The notes beneath the pieces were generated by a model. The model was given only the letters and a program-made list of their open reading frames with translations, was not told the origin of the DNA and did not search any database. A program made the position numbers and the translations under genes. A DNA stretch of 64,000 bases from Neopusillimonas maritima. Its GTDB lineage: Bacteria; Pseudomonadota; Gammaproteobacteria; Burkholderiales; Burkholderiaceae_B. The stretch lies in the NCBI RefSeq assembly GCF_040930455.2, contig NZ_CP170494.1; one strand, written 5' to 3'. Below are positions 8,643 to 15,968 of this stretch, one piece after another (position 1 is the stretch's first letter; every line of letters begins with the position of its first letter).

Positions 8643-10022
8643 ATGGCAAAATTGAAATTGACGGCAGGACGCGTTAGGGCATTTACATGCCCGGCTGACA
8701 AGCCTCAAGCCTTTCTGTGGGATGCCGACGTTAATGGTCTAGCTGTGCGTGCGACCTTAGGCGCGAAGGCATATATCTACCAAGGCCGCCTAAACGGGAA
8801 AAGCCTGCGAGTGACCATTGGTGATGTAAATGTATGGAGCCTGGAGGAATACCGGGAACCAAAAACAGGCAAGGTAATCACGCCGGGGGCGCGACCCGAA
8901 GCCCGCCGCCTGCAAGCCCTCATTGACCAAGGCCGTGACCCACGAGAGGTTAAAGCCGAGGTTACTGCCGCCGACATTGCCAAGCGTGAAAAGACAAAAC
9001 AAGCCAACACTCCTGCGCTTGAGGCATGGCAGGCATATATAAAAGCCCGCGCATCAAAATGGAGTGAACGGCACAAAGCCGACCATGAAACCATGAGCCG
9101 CGAAGGTGGGCAGAAAATCAAACGAGGACGCCGCGAAGGGATGCCCGACAAGAAAGAGCCGGGCATATTGCGTCCGTTGCTTGAGTTGCCATTATCGAGC
9201 ATCACTCGCGACGCAGTAGCAGGCTGGTTAGAGCAACAAGCATACCGACCAACACGCGCACGTTTAGCCGTGTCTTTACTGGGTACTTTCCTGAACTGGT
9301 GTTCAGACCGGCCTGAGTACCGCGACCAAGTGAACCCGGACGCCTGCACTCGCATGAAGAAAGATTTGCCCAAGCCGCAAGCAAAGGATGATTGTTTGCA
9401 GCGCGAACAGGTAAAGCTATGGTTTCACCACGTACAGCGCATTTCAAACCCGATTCAAGCCACATATTTGCAATGTTTACTATTGACCGGCGCACGGCGC
9501 AACGAAATGGCCGCACTGCAATGGGAGGATGTGGATTTGACATGGAATACGTTAAAGATACGCGACAAGGTAGAGGGCGAGCGCATCATACCGCTAACGC
9601 CTTACGTCAAAAGTCTGATCGACGGGCTGAAACCGGCACGTGTGGTGCTTTTGCATAGTGACGACGCACTGAAGCGTTCTCCGTTTGTTTTTGCTAGTGC
9701 TACGTCTACAAGCGGGCATATCACTGAGCCACGCATTGCACATAATCAGGCATTGAAAAACGCGGGTTTACCTGCGCTAAGCTTGCATGGTTTGCGCCGT
9801 TCGTTTGGTACGCTGGCTGAATGGGTCGAGTGTCCGGCGGGCGTGGTGGCGCAAATTATGGGCCACAAGCCGACCGCGATTGCCGAAAAGCATTACCGTC
9901 GCCGCTCTATTGATTTACTGCGTGTTTGGCACGTAAAGATTGAAAGCTGGATCTTGGAGCAGGCGGGTATCGAACAGCAAAAAGAAGAAACATTGAAACT
10001 GAAAAAAAGTACCGCCGCCTGA
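8643..10022 (+). CDS. Tyrosine site-specific integrase of the tRNA-Asn island
   Basis: This enzyme integrates and excises the island at the tRNA-Asn site. It has an N-terminal DUF4102-type arm-binding domain (TAGRVRAF...GKSLRVTIGD), a core-binding SAM-like domain, and a C-terminal catalytic domain with R285 (TGARRNE), H382 and R385 (HGLRR), H408 (GHKP) and the nucleophile Y418 (KHYRRR), numbered from 8643. The start at 8643 (MAKLKL) is preferred over an upstream in-frame ATG because family members begin at this point. The gene lies about 160 bp inside the left repeat and points inward, a normal layout for P4-type integrases. Confidence 0.93.
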   Translation: MAKLKLTAGRVRAFTCPADKPQAFLWDADVNGLAVRATLGAKAYIYQGRLNGKSLRVTIGDVNVWSLEEYREPKTGKVITPGARPEARRLQALIDQGRDPREVKAEVTAADIAKREKTKQANTPALEAWQAYIKARASKWSERHKADHETMSREGGQKIKRGRREGMPDKKEPGILRPLLELPLSSITRDAVAGWLEQQAYRPTRARLAVSLLGTFLNWCSDRPEYRDQVNPDACTRMKKDLPKPQAKDDCLQREQVKLWFHHVQRISNPIQATYLQCLLLTGARRNEMAALQWEDVDLTWNTLKIRDKVEGERIIPLTPYVKSLIDGLKPARVVLLHSDDALKRSPFVFASATSTSGHITEPRIAHNQALKNAGLPALSLHGLRRSFGTLAEWVECPAGVVAQIMGHKPTAIAEKHYRRRSIDLLRVWHVKIESWILEQAGIEQQKEETLKLKKSTAA

Positions 10023-10101
10023 CGGTTTCAGGTAAGCGGGGCGCGAGGTAGTGCGAGTACCGAGTGACCCCTAACCACAACGCAATACAGGAGATTGCAT
10101 T

Positions 10102-10305
10102 ATGGCTCATGACAATTCTATCAATGGTATTCCTTATGGCGAGATAGGGGTTATTTTTGAGTAAATCGCAACCCTATCCTCGCAGTGTGAACGCCTGTTT
10201 TATTACATGTCTGAAGATGAAGCAGATGACCCCGGAAACAAGGACACCAGAGACCGTGTTGTACGCAGCCTAATTGGAAATATAGGAATGCTTGCCGAGG
10301 TTTGA
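10102..10305 (+). pseudogene. Small gene interrupted by an in-frame TAA
   Basis: An ATG at 10102 follows a good ribosome-binding site (CAGGAGA). The frame encodes 20 residues (MAHDNSINGIPYGEIGVIFE), stops at TAA 10162-10164, and continues in the same frame for 46 more codons (IATLSSQCERLFYYMSEDEA...) to TGA at 10303-10305. The second half reads as a coherent helical and acidic sequence. A single CAA-to-TAA change (Gln to stop) would explain the interruption. The intact protein would be about 67 residues. No family was recognised. Confidence 0.55.
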
Positions 10306-10508
10306 TACAGGGGAGTAACAGGCAGCCCCGGAATTCTTGAGCGGGTAGAAGATTGGGTTCTACCGCCTTCTTATCAATGGCAGAGGTCAAGCAAATCGGT
10401 TACCTAATCCTTACGCCAGCGCCTAGCCCGACGGGGCGAAAAACCGGACACCTTCACTGGCCTGACGCTGGCACCTAAATTACGGAGGGTGAGCATTGAA
10501 CGGATGCC

Positions 10509-11099
10509 ATGAAAAACATTGGATACAGTGATTTCATAAGAATATTTCAAGTATGGGACCCTGAGGAGTGGTGCAGTTGGTTGAGCGTAAGGGGCGACGG
10601 GATTTATATCAAAGAGATACCTAACGACATTCAACTAACACCCGAGGAAAGGGCTGTCCTCACAGAACACCCTAAGGGAAATTTAAGTGAGCCCGTTTTA
10701 TCGTTCCCCTGTGAAGTTTCAGCCCTTCAGACATTTTTGGTGCAGCAGTCAATTGGAATAGATGAACTCGATGTTGAAGGATTTTTAGCCGAAAGCAATT
10801 GGAGTGGTGACGAAGCATCCAGCCCAGTGCGCGAACAATCTGTCGTCCACAAGCTTAGAGACCGAGTTCACGCACTCGAACATATCATAAACGAGGCCAA
10901 GAAAAACGCCGCCGAACCGCAGAACTATCACGCGGTATGGGCTGAGCTTGTGCGTCTTGCTGAGAGGGTTCCGTGTTCACACCCATTAGTTGGCTACGCG
11001 GAGGGAGATATTAAGTACTACGGAAAGGGTGACGCTGTTAAAACATTTAACAAAGACGCATTACGAAAAAAAATGTCGTACCAAAGTAAAAAGAAATAG
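10509..11099 (+). CDS. Hypothetical protein of the island
   Basis: A 196-residue soluble protein with no signal peptide or membrane segment. The N-terminal part (about 1-95) is mixed, with a WDPEEWCSWLSV stretch. A helical region follows at about 105-135 (VVHKLRDRVHALEHIINEAKKN), and the C-terminus is basic (RKKMSYQSKKK). The first possible start is used because an in-frame stop lies just upstream. Neighbouring genes are integrase and excisionase, so it is part of the mobility and maintenance half of the island. No family was recognised. Confidence 0.6.
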   Translation: MKNIGYSDFIRIFQVWDPEEWCSWLSVRGDGIYIKEIPNDIQLTPEERAVLTEHPKGNLSEPVLSFPCEVSALQTFLVQQSIGIDELDVEGFLAESNWSGDEASSPVREQSVVHKLRDRVHALEHIINEAKKNAAEPQNYHAVWAELVRLAERVPCSHPLVGYAEGDIKYYGKGDAVKTFNKDALRKKMSYQSKKK

Positions 11100-11211
11100 C
11101 GAATAGTGGACGCCTGTGCCCACTCGTGCCCGCTGACGCCCACACGGGTATGGAATTGAGGTTTCAGGTTAAAGAATACGTATCACCATTAATCAACATA
11201 GGTGATACGCA

Positions 11212-11448
11212 ATGTACGTTTCTCAAAATATTCGCTCCTTCCAAATTGACTCAGAAAAAGGTTGCACCGCCCTTGATGCACTGACCAAGCCTACGGTCGA
11301 TACTGCAACTGCGGCCTTTTACTTGAACCGTAAGCCACAAACGTTAAGAGTGTGGGCTTGTCGTGAAAATGGACCCATTCGCCCATTGCGAGTTAATGGG
11401 CGTTTAGCATGGCGCGTGGCCGATATTAAGGCCATCATAGGGGTGTAA
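11212..11448 (+). CDS. AlpA/MerR-like excisionase-type DNA-binding protein
   Basis: A 78-residue protein with a winged helix-turn-helix of the AlpA/excisionase type: TATAAFYLNRKPQTLRVWACREN forms the helix pair, followed by a wing (PLRVNGRLAWRVADIKAII). Such proteins direct the integrase towards excision or activate its gene. It precedes the next gene by two bases. The confident part is the fold; its role as excisionase follows from size and neighbourhood. Confidence 0.75.
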   Translation: MYVSQNIRSFQIDSEKGCTALDALTKPTVDTATAAFYLNRKPQTLRVWACRENGPIRPLRVNGRLAWRVADIKAIIGV

Positions 11449-11450
11449 GC

Positions 11451-11837
11451 ATGCATCGGCGCCAATTAATTAAAACTCGTGAATTTGACGGTACGAGCAA
11501 CCCGAGGCATTTGAGGGCGATACAGGCGCTCTTGAGACGACCTATTACTCGGGAACAATTAGACAAAGTAGTGGGTTGTAGCAACGGCCCTGACCTAATA
11601 GCACAACTTCGACGTCGTGGGCTTGACATACCATGCGAGCGAATTAGTTTTGTTGACCGAGATGGGAGAAAATGTAGGCCCGGAGTGTACATGACCACGG
11701 TAACAGACCGTAGGCTGATTTATCGGTGGTTGGCCCGAAATGCGAATACTAAGCTGTCACATCCCTGTCAGCGGTTGCATTTTGGTTGGCCGATTGATGT
11801 TGTGTCTGCAACGGAGGGCAAGCACTATGATAGCTAG
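11451..11837 (+). CDS. Winged-helix DNA-binding protein of the island
   Basis: A 128-residue basic protein whose central part, ITREQLDKVVGCSNGPDLIAQLRRRGLDIPCERI, resembles a winged helix with a recognition helix around CSNGPDLIAQLRRR. Similar small proteins commonly follow AlpA-like genes in integrative elements, where their function is not established. It starts two bases after the excisionase stop, so the two are co-translated, and its own end overlaps the start of the next small gene. Confidence 0.65.
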   Translation: MHRRQLIKTREFDGTSNPRHLRAIQALLRRPITREQLDKVVGCSNGPDLIAQLRRRGLDIPCERISFVDRDGRKCRPGVYMTTVTDRRLIYRWLARNANTKLSHPCQRLHFGWPIDVVSATEGKHYDS

Positions 11838-11979
11838 CCCGGCACGACAGGAAAAAGCGTTCGCTTTAGGCAAACCTAGGCGGTTAATAGTTTGCCAGGA
11901 TAAACGTGTTCAGTGCGGTGGGAGGGCTGCAATAAATTTGCAGCAAGCTTGGTCGTGTCGCTTTAGCTATTGGACCTGA
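11827..11979 (+). CDS. Small basic protein overlapping the upstream gene
   Basis: A 50-residue frame with ATG at 11827 overlaps the preceding stop by 11 bases. It has a strong Shine-Dalgarno sequence (ACGGAGGGC) about 8 bases upstream. The product (MIASPARQEKAFALGKPRRL...) is basic with two cysteines and no recognisable domain. Translational coupling and the good ribosome-binding site are the only evidence that it is made. Confidence 0.4.
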   Translation: MIASPARQEKAFALGKPRRLIVCQDKRVQCGGRAAINLQQAWSCRFSYWT

Positions 11980-11985
11980 TGATAT

Positions 11986-12387
11986 ATGGCCAATCAAACA
12001 GCTAGGCAATACCGGGATGGTGGACGATTTCTTGCGCTACCTCATGTTGTCTTGGAGTCAGAGGCTTTTAAATCTTTGACGGGTCAGCAAATTAAACTGC
12101 TACTGGATATTGCAATGCAATTGACTACTAACTATTCGAATAACGGACGTTTAAGCGCGTCCTGGCGTTATCTGAGTGAAAAGCGGGGTTGGACAAGCAA
12201 AGACACAATTCGTAGAGCATTAACGGTCCTTGAGGAGCGAGGTTTGATTCTATGTACTCGCAAAGGGCGGATGCCTAACGTAGCCGCGTGGTATGCAGTG
12301 ACTTGGCACCCGTTATTTCATCATAATGATATGGACGTAGGACCGCAGGCGCTTCCTCGTGGTGCTTATCGATTGTGGACTCCATAA
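11986..12387 (+). CDS. Replication-type winged-helix protein
   Basis: A 133-residue protein with a winged helix of the plasmid/phage replication-protein type: FLALPHVVLESEAFKSLTGQQIKLLLDIAMQ, then RYLSEKRGWTSKDTIRRALTVLEERGLILCTRKG. It lies six bases after the upstream small gene and just before a set of iteron-like repeats. This supports a role in recognising those repeats during island replication or control (inference). It is short for a complete initiator, so it may be a regulator or accessory factor. Confidence 0.6.
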   Translation: MANQTARQYRDGGRFLALPHVVLESEAFKSLTGQQIKLLLDIAMQLTTNYSNNGRLSASWRYLSEKRGWTSKDTIRRALTVLEERGLILCTRKGRMPNVAAWYAVTWHPLFHHNDMDVGPQALPRGAYRLWTP

Positions 12388-12400
12388 AGTAACCGTCTTT

Positions 12401-12525
12401 GCCCGAAAATCGTACTGATGATACTGCCTATAAGCCCAGAAATCGTACCTATAATTATCCTATCAGGCCCGAAAACCGTACTTATATGCGGTTTTTTTAG
12501 GGGTGCCTTTGCCCGATTTTCGTAC
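12401..12525 (+). repeat. Iteron-like array with 33-bp phasing
   Basis: Copies of gcccgaaaatcgtac occur at 12401-12415, 12434-12448 (two changes) and 12467-12481 (one change), each starting exactly 33 bp after the previous one, about three helical turns. A fourth copy with an inverted A/T core (gcccgattttcgtac) is at 12511-12525. The array directly follows the replication-type gene. Such spacing suits cooperative binding of a replication or control protein. It may be an island origin. Confidence 0.7.
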
Positions 12526-12568
12526 ACTATCTAGAAATACCATCTGCAAAGTAACGGAACATAAGCAA

Positions 12569-12576
12569 ATAATAGA
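12569..12576 (+). repeat. Left target-site duplication of the IS66 element
   Basis: The 8-mer ataataga directly abuts the left inverted repeat and is identical to 15633-15640. Confidence 0.95.
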
Positions 12577-12617
12577 GTAAGCGTCCGACCAATACCGTCT
12601 AGCTTTCCCACATAAAT

Positions 12618-12668
12618 CTCATCAAACTAAATGTCCATTAATTTTAAATGGACATTTAGTTTGATGAG
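12618..12668 (+). promoter_or_regulatory. Perfect 22-bp hairpin burying the tnpA start codon
   Basis: The arms at 12618-12639 and 12647-12668 are perfect reverse complements separated by 7 bases. The tnpA ATG (12664-12666) is inside the right arm. RNA entering from outside the IS would fold the start codon away, as seen in other insertion sequences that block translation from read-through transcripts. The role is inferred; the structure is read directly. Confidence 0.75.
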
Positions 12669-13077
12669 CAACTCATCTATCTCTGTTGTTGAGCCAACGA
12701 GCCAACCACGCCGCCGTTATACCGTTCAATTCAAACGCCAGGTTGTACAGGAATCGATGGCCAGAGGTGCCTCAATTGCCCGCGTTGCCCTGACGCACGG
12801 GCTGAACGCCAACCAACTGCATAACTGGCGTTGGCAATATCGTCGGGGTGACTTTGGGCCGGTTAGTCAGGACGCTACGTTAGTGCCAATACATATTAAT
12901 GCGCTGCCCGCAGGGCGGCAAGCAGAACATTATGCCTCAACGGCTCGAGGTGTTGAAGCTGACGCTGTTGACACGACGGGGCGAATTGAACTGCATCTTG
13001 GCCATGCAAAAATTGTCGTACACGGTGCCGCCGATCCGCGCGCATTGCAATGCATGATTGAGCTGTTGCGCACATGA
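12664..13077 (+). CDS. tnpA: IS66 accessory protein TnpA (HTH)
   Basis: A 137-residue protein with a transposase-type helix-turn-helix: RRYTVQFKRQVVQESM, then SIARVALTHGLNANQLHNWRWQY. It is required with TnpB and TnpC for IS66 transposition. The start at 12664 (MSNSS) is preferred over 12631 because the upstream ATG lies in the left arm of the hairpin and adds only a non-conserved tail. The stop overlaps tnpB as ATGA, giving translational coupling. Confidence 0.9.
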   Translation: MSNSSISVVEPTSQPRRRYTVQFKRQVVQESMARGASIARVALTHGLNANQLHNWRWQYRRGDFGPVSQDATLVPIHINALPAGRQAEHYASTARGVEADAVDTTGRIELHLGHAKIVVHGAADPRALQCMIELLRT

Positions 13078-13418
13078 TTGGTCTGCCGGCAGGAACGAAG
13101 GTCTGGCTGGTTGCAGGGGTAACCGATATGCGCCGCGGTTTCGATGGCTTAGCGTCCAATGTGCAATCCAAGTTAGCCGAAGATCCGTTCAGTGGACATG
13201 TGTTTGTCTTCCGGGGCCGCAAGGGGGATCGCTTAAAAGTCTTGTGGTGGAGCGGCGATGGGATGTGTCTATTGGCTAAGCGTCTAGAACATGGGCACTT
13301 CGTGTGGCCCAGTGCAGAATCGGGTGCCGTTTACTTAACCCAGGCGCAGTTGTCGATGCTGCTTGAAGGGATTGATTGGCGTCGACCTCAGCGCACGCAT
13401 CGCCCACTGCGGGTTTAA
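13074..13418 (+). CDS. tnpB: IS66 accessory protein TnpB
   Basis: The typical 114-residue IS66 Orf2 protein, with the conserved TDMRRGFDGLA segment near the start, FVFRGRKGDRLKVLWW in the middle and the conserved WRRP near the end. It is needed for transposition, but its biochemical role is not clear. It begins inside the tnpA stop (ATGA). It is full length and intact. Confidence 0.95.
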   Translation: MIGLPAGTKVWLVAGVTDMRRGFDGLASNVQSKLAEDPFSGHVFVFRGRKGDRLKVLWWSGDGMCLLAKRLEHGHFVWPSAESGAVYLTQAQLSMLLEGIDWRRPQRTHRPLRV

Positions 13419-13479
13419 ATGATTCAATGCTTCGAAATGCGCATTTTTATTAGGATTTTAGGCGTTTAAATGCATTAGA

Positions 13480-13511
13480 CATAGCCGATATTTGGTAAAA
13501 TATCGGCTATG
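13480..13511 (+). promoter_or_regulatory. Perfect 14-bp hairpin burying the tnpC start codon
   Basis: The arms 13480-13493 and 13498-13511 are perfect reverse complements with a GGTA loop. The tnpC ATG (13509-13511) forms the last three bases of the stem. This is the second start-codon hairpin in the same IS and suggests that transposase synthesis is limited at translation. Confidence 0.75.
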
Positions 13512-15032
13512 CAAAACGCACTCACTGCCTCTTCTGATCCGGCTGCTTTATGGGCAGTAATCAAGGCATTGCAGCAAGAAAATGACTATTTGCGTTTGCA
13601 GTTAGCCAAGGCCCGGCACGAACGCTTCGGGCGCAGCAGTGAGCGTAGCGGTGATCTTCTAGCGCAATTAACGCTGGGGTTAAACGATGAACCCGATACG
13701 CCCAGTCAAGCCAATGGTATTGGCGTTCATAAACCCGTTGCTCTAAAGCGTGCGCGTACCCCTGCACGTCAAAGTCTGCCCGACTTCTTGCCGCGTGAAG
13801 AGCAGGTACTGGCGGCAAACGATACCTGCGGCTGCCCGGCCTGTGGCGGCACGCTCAAATTCCTGGGCCAGGACGTCAGCGAAACGTTGGAGTTCGTACC
13901 CTCCAGCTTCAAGGTGATTCGTACGGTTAGGCCCAAGCTGGCTTGTGGGCGCTGCGACACCATTGTGCAGGCGGCGGCGCCATCACGCCCGATTGCCCGA
14001 GGGCTGGCCGGCCCCGGGTTACTGGCCCAAGTGCTGGTAGCCAAATATTGCGATCATCAACCTCTTTACCGGCAAAGCGCTATTTATGCCCGTCACGGTG
14101 TGACACTACCTCGCTCTACGCTGGCCGATTGGGTGGCTGGCAGCAGCCAATTACTGCGCCCCTTGGTGCAAACGTTGCATCGTTACGTAATGGGTGGCGA
14201 TAAGGTACATGCTGACGATACACCCATACCGGTGTTGGCCCCAGGGCGCGGAAGAACACGTACCGCCCGTTTGTGGACCTACGTGCGTGATGATCGCGCA
14301 TTCGGATCCGCGCAGCCTGGCGCTGTATGGTTTGCTTATTCGCCGAATCGTAAGGGTGAGCACCCGCAGAAACATTTAAAGCCCTTCCAGGGCATTGTGC
14401 AGGCAGATGGCTATGCCGGGTTCAATGCCTTGTATGCCAGTGGACGAATTCTTGAGGCTGCTTGCTGGGCCCATGCACGGCGCAAATTCTATGAAATAGC
14501 CGAGCAACAAGCCAGCCCTGAAGCGCTGCATGCACTTGAGCGTATTGCGCAGCTGTATGAGATTGAAGCGCAGATCCGGGGCAAACCGCCCGATGTGCGT
14601 TGCCAGGTGCGCCAGGCCCGTGCCGGACCACGGCTCGAAGCGTTTTACGCCTGGCTAAACGATACGCTACGATCTGTCTCACGCAAGTCGGCACTGGCGG
14701 GTGCCATTCGCTATGCCTTGGGTCGCTGGGCGGCGCTCACGCGCTATGTTGATGATGGCCGTATTGAGATCGACAATAATGCGGCCGAGCGGGCCTTGCG
14801 TGTCGTAGCCCTGGGGCGCAAGAATTTTTTATTTGCCGGATCAGATGCCGGTGGCCACAGCGCGGCGTCCATTTATAGCCTGCTGGGCAGTGCAGTGCTA
14901 AACGGCATGGAGCCCATGGCGTACTTGCGCGAGGTGCTGGCCCGTATTGCCCAGCACCCTGTAAATCGAATCGACGAGTTGTTGCCATGGAACCTAAAGC
15001 CACACTGCACCGGACAGGATCGCGCCGCCTGA
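13509..15032 (+). CDS. tnpC: IS66 transposase TnpC
   Basis: The 507-residue transposase has the usual IS66 order: an N-terminal leucine-rich coiled coil (ALQQENDYLRLQLAKARHERFGRSSE), a zinc-finger-like CGCPACGG followed by CGRC, the catalytic DDE domain (first Asp in GDKVHADDTPIPVL, second in VQADGYAGFNALY, Glu in DDGRIEIDNNAAERALR), and a short C-terminal domain (HSAASIYSLLGSAVLNGMEP). No frameshift is visible, so the element looks active. Confidence 0.96.
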   Translation: MQNALTASSDPAALWAVIKALQQENDYLRLQLAKARHERFGRSSERSGDLLAQLTLGLNDEPDTPSQANGIGVHKPVALKRARTPARQSLPDFLPREEQVLAANDTCGCPACGGTLKFLGQDVSETLEFVPSSFKVIRTVRPKLACGRCDTIVQAAAPSRPIARGLAGPGLLAQVLVAKYCDHQPLYRQSAIYARHGVTLPRSTLADWVAGSSQLLRPLVQTLHRYVMGGDKVHADDTPIPVLAPGRGRTRTARLWTYVRDDRAFGSAQPGAVWFAYSPNRKGEHPQKHLKPFQGIVQADGYAGFNALYASGRILEAACWAHARRKFYEIAEQQASPEALHALERIAQLYEIEAQIRGKPPDVRCQVRQARAGPRLEAFYAWLNDTLRSVSRKSALAGAIRYALGRWAALTRYVDDGRIEIDNNAAERALRVVALGRKNFLFAGSDAGGHSAASIYSLLGSAVLNGMEPMAYLREVLARIAQHPVNRIDELLPWNLKPHCTGQDRAA

Positions 15033-15604
15033 GCTCAAATAAGGTGACGCCATTGCATGGCTATGCGATGGTGTTGCGCATTGAGTTGTGCGATAGTAAG
15101 CCGCAGATCTATCGCATCATTGTGGTTCCGGCAAATATCACCTTGCGAAAGCTGCACGTCACCCTGCTGCGGGCGATGGGTTGGGAAGGGGGGCATTTGC
15201 ATGAGTTCATTATCAACCACACGCATTACGGTGAACCGCACCCGGACTTCTTTGAGCCGGACGTGAAAAACGAGCAACGGGTTCGTCTGGACAAGGCATT
15301 GGGTGGCATTGCCACCTTCGATTATGTCTACGACTTCGGTGATGCCTGGTGGCATAAAATCAAACTGCTGGAGCTGGCCGAACTTGACGGCCCTCTGAAA
15401 TCACCCTGGTGCCTGGATGGGGCGTATGCCTGTCCACCTGAAGATGTTGGCGGCATCCCTGGATACGAAGAATTCCTGGAGATCATGGCGGATACGTCGC
15501 ATCCTGAACATGCGGATATGAAGCAATGGTGCGGCAGGACATTTGACCCCGCCCACTTCGACCTGGATGATGTCAATGAACGGTTAAGCGAAATCCAGCT
15601 GTAA
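14987..15604 (+). CDS. pRiA4b ORF-3-family passenger protein of the IS66 element
   Basis: A 205-residue protein with the pRiA4b ORF-3 fold seen next to several transposons: SKPQIYRIIVVPANITLRKLH, GHLHEFIINHTHYG, and the conserved FDYVYDFGDAWWHKI plus CPPEDVGGIPGYEEFLE. It sits inside the IS ends after tnpC, overlapping it by 46 bases, so it is a passenger gene. Its function is unknown; a role in target choice or regulation has been suggested only by position. A start at 15068 (MVLRIEL) is also possible. Confidence 0.9.
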   Translation: MEPKATLHRTGSRRLSSNKVTPLHGYAMVLRIELCDSKPQIYRIIVVPANITLRKLHVTLLRAMGWEGGHLHEFIINHTHYGEPHPDFFEPDVKNEQRVRLDKALGGIATFDYVYDFGDAWWHKIKLLELAELDGPLKSPWCLDGAYACPPEDVGGIPGYEEFLEIMADTSHPEHADMKQWCGRTFDPAHFDLDDVNERLSEIQL

Positions 15605-15632
15605 CGCAAGACGGTAATGGGCGTACGCTTAC

Positions 15633-15640
15633 ATAATAGA
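15633..15640 (+). repeat. Right target-site duplication of the IS66 element
   Basis: The 8-mer ataataga directly abuts the right inverted repeat and is identical to 12569-12576. Confidence 0.95.
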
Positions 15641-15968
15641 AAGGAGTAAGCATTAGAGAATTCAATTTGTTCTAGGGCCTGATGCTGTCCATTGGATGGG
15701 TTCAGCTGAAATCCTTTAACGCAAAGGTGATTATTTTTCGTTGTTAGGGTTGGTCAGTATCAAGTTGGTGTTTGACCTAGAAGCAAAGTTTGCGAAGCAG
15801 TACGTGCGCACGCGAGCGAAAACAAAAAATTTTCGACTTGTAGTAGGTTGTGGTTTTGGTTTTTGGCTTTTTTAAGCTTCCAGATCTATTCTTGTGAAGT
15901 CGGTCCGTATTACAGCGGCGCTTACATCGAGCACACAACAAACTGTTAGGTCTCGTACTTATCTTGTA
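15641..15968. other. Intergenic region between IS66 and the cargo operon
   Basis: 328 bases without a supported gene. They contain purine-rich and T-rich runs but no clear intrinsic terminator for the minus-strand operon that ends at 15969. An AAGGAG-like site at its left edge is not followed by a usable start codon, so a former gene may have been cut by the IS66 insertion. Confidence 0.35.

Larger units (their letters stand above)
12577..15632 (+). mobile_element. Complete IS66-family insertion sequence
   Basis: The ends are imperfect 24-bp inverted repeats starting GTAAGCGT (12577-12600 and the complement of 15609-15632, three mismatches). The element is flanked by an exact 8-bp target duplication, ataataga, at 12569-12576 and 15633-15640. 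It holds tnpA, tnpB, tnpC and a passenger gene. The ends, the 8-bp duplication and the three transposition genes are all hallmarks of IS66. The exact duplication suggests a recent, intact insertion. Confidence 0.97.

Noticed and set aside
13561..15003. Multiple minus-strand frames inside IS66
   Set aside because: They are antisense to tnpC, whose DDE motifs are intact.
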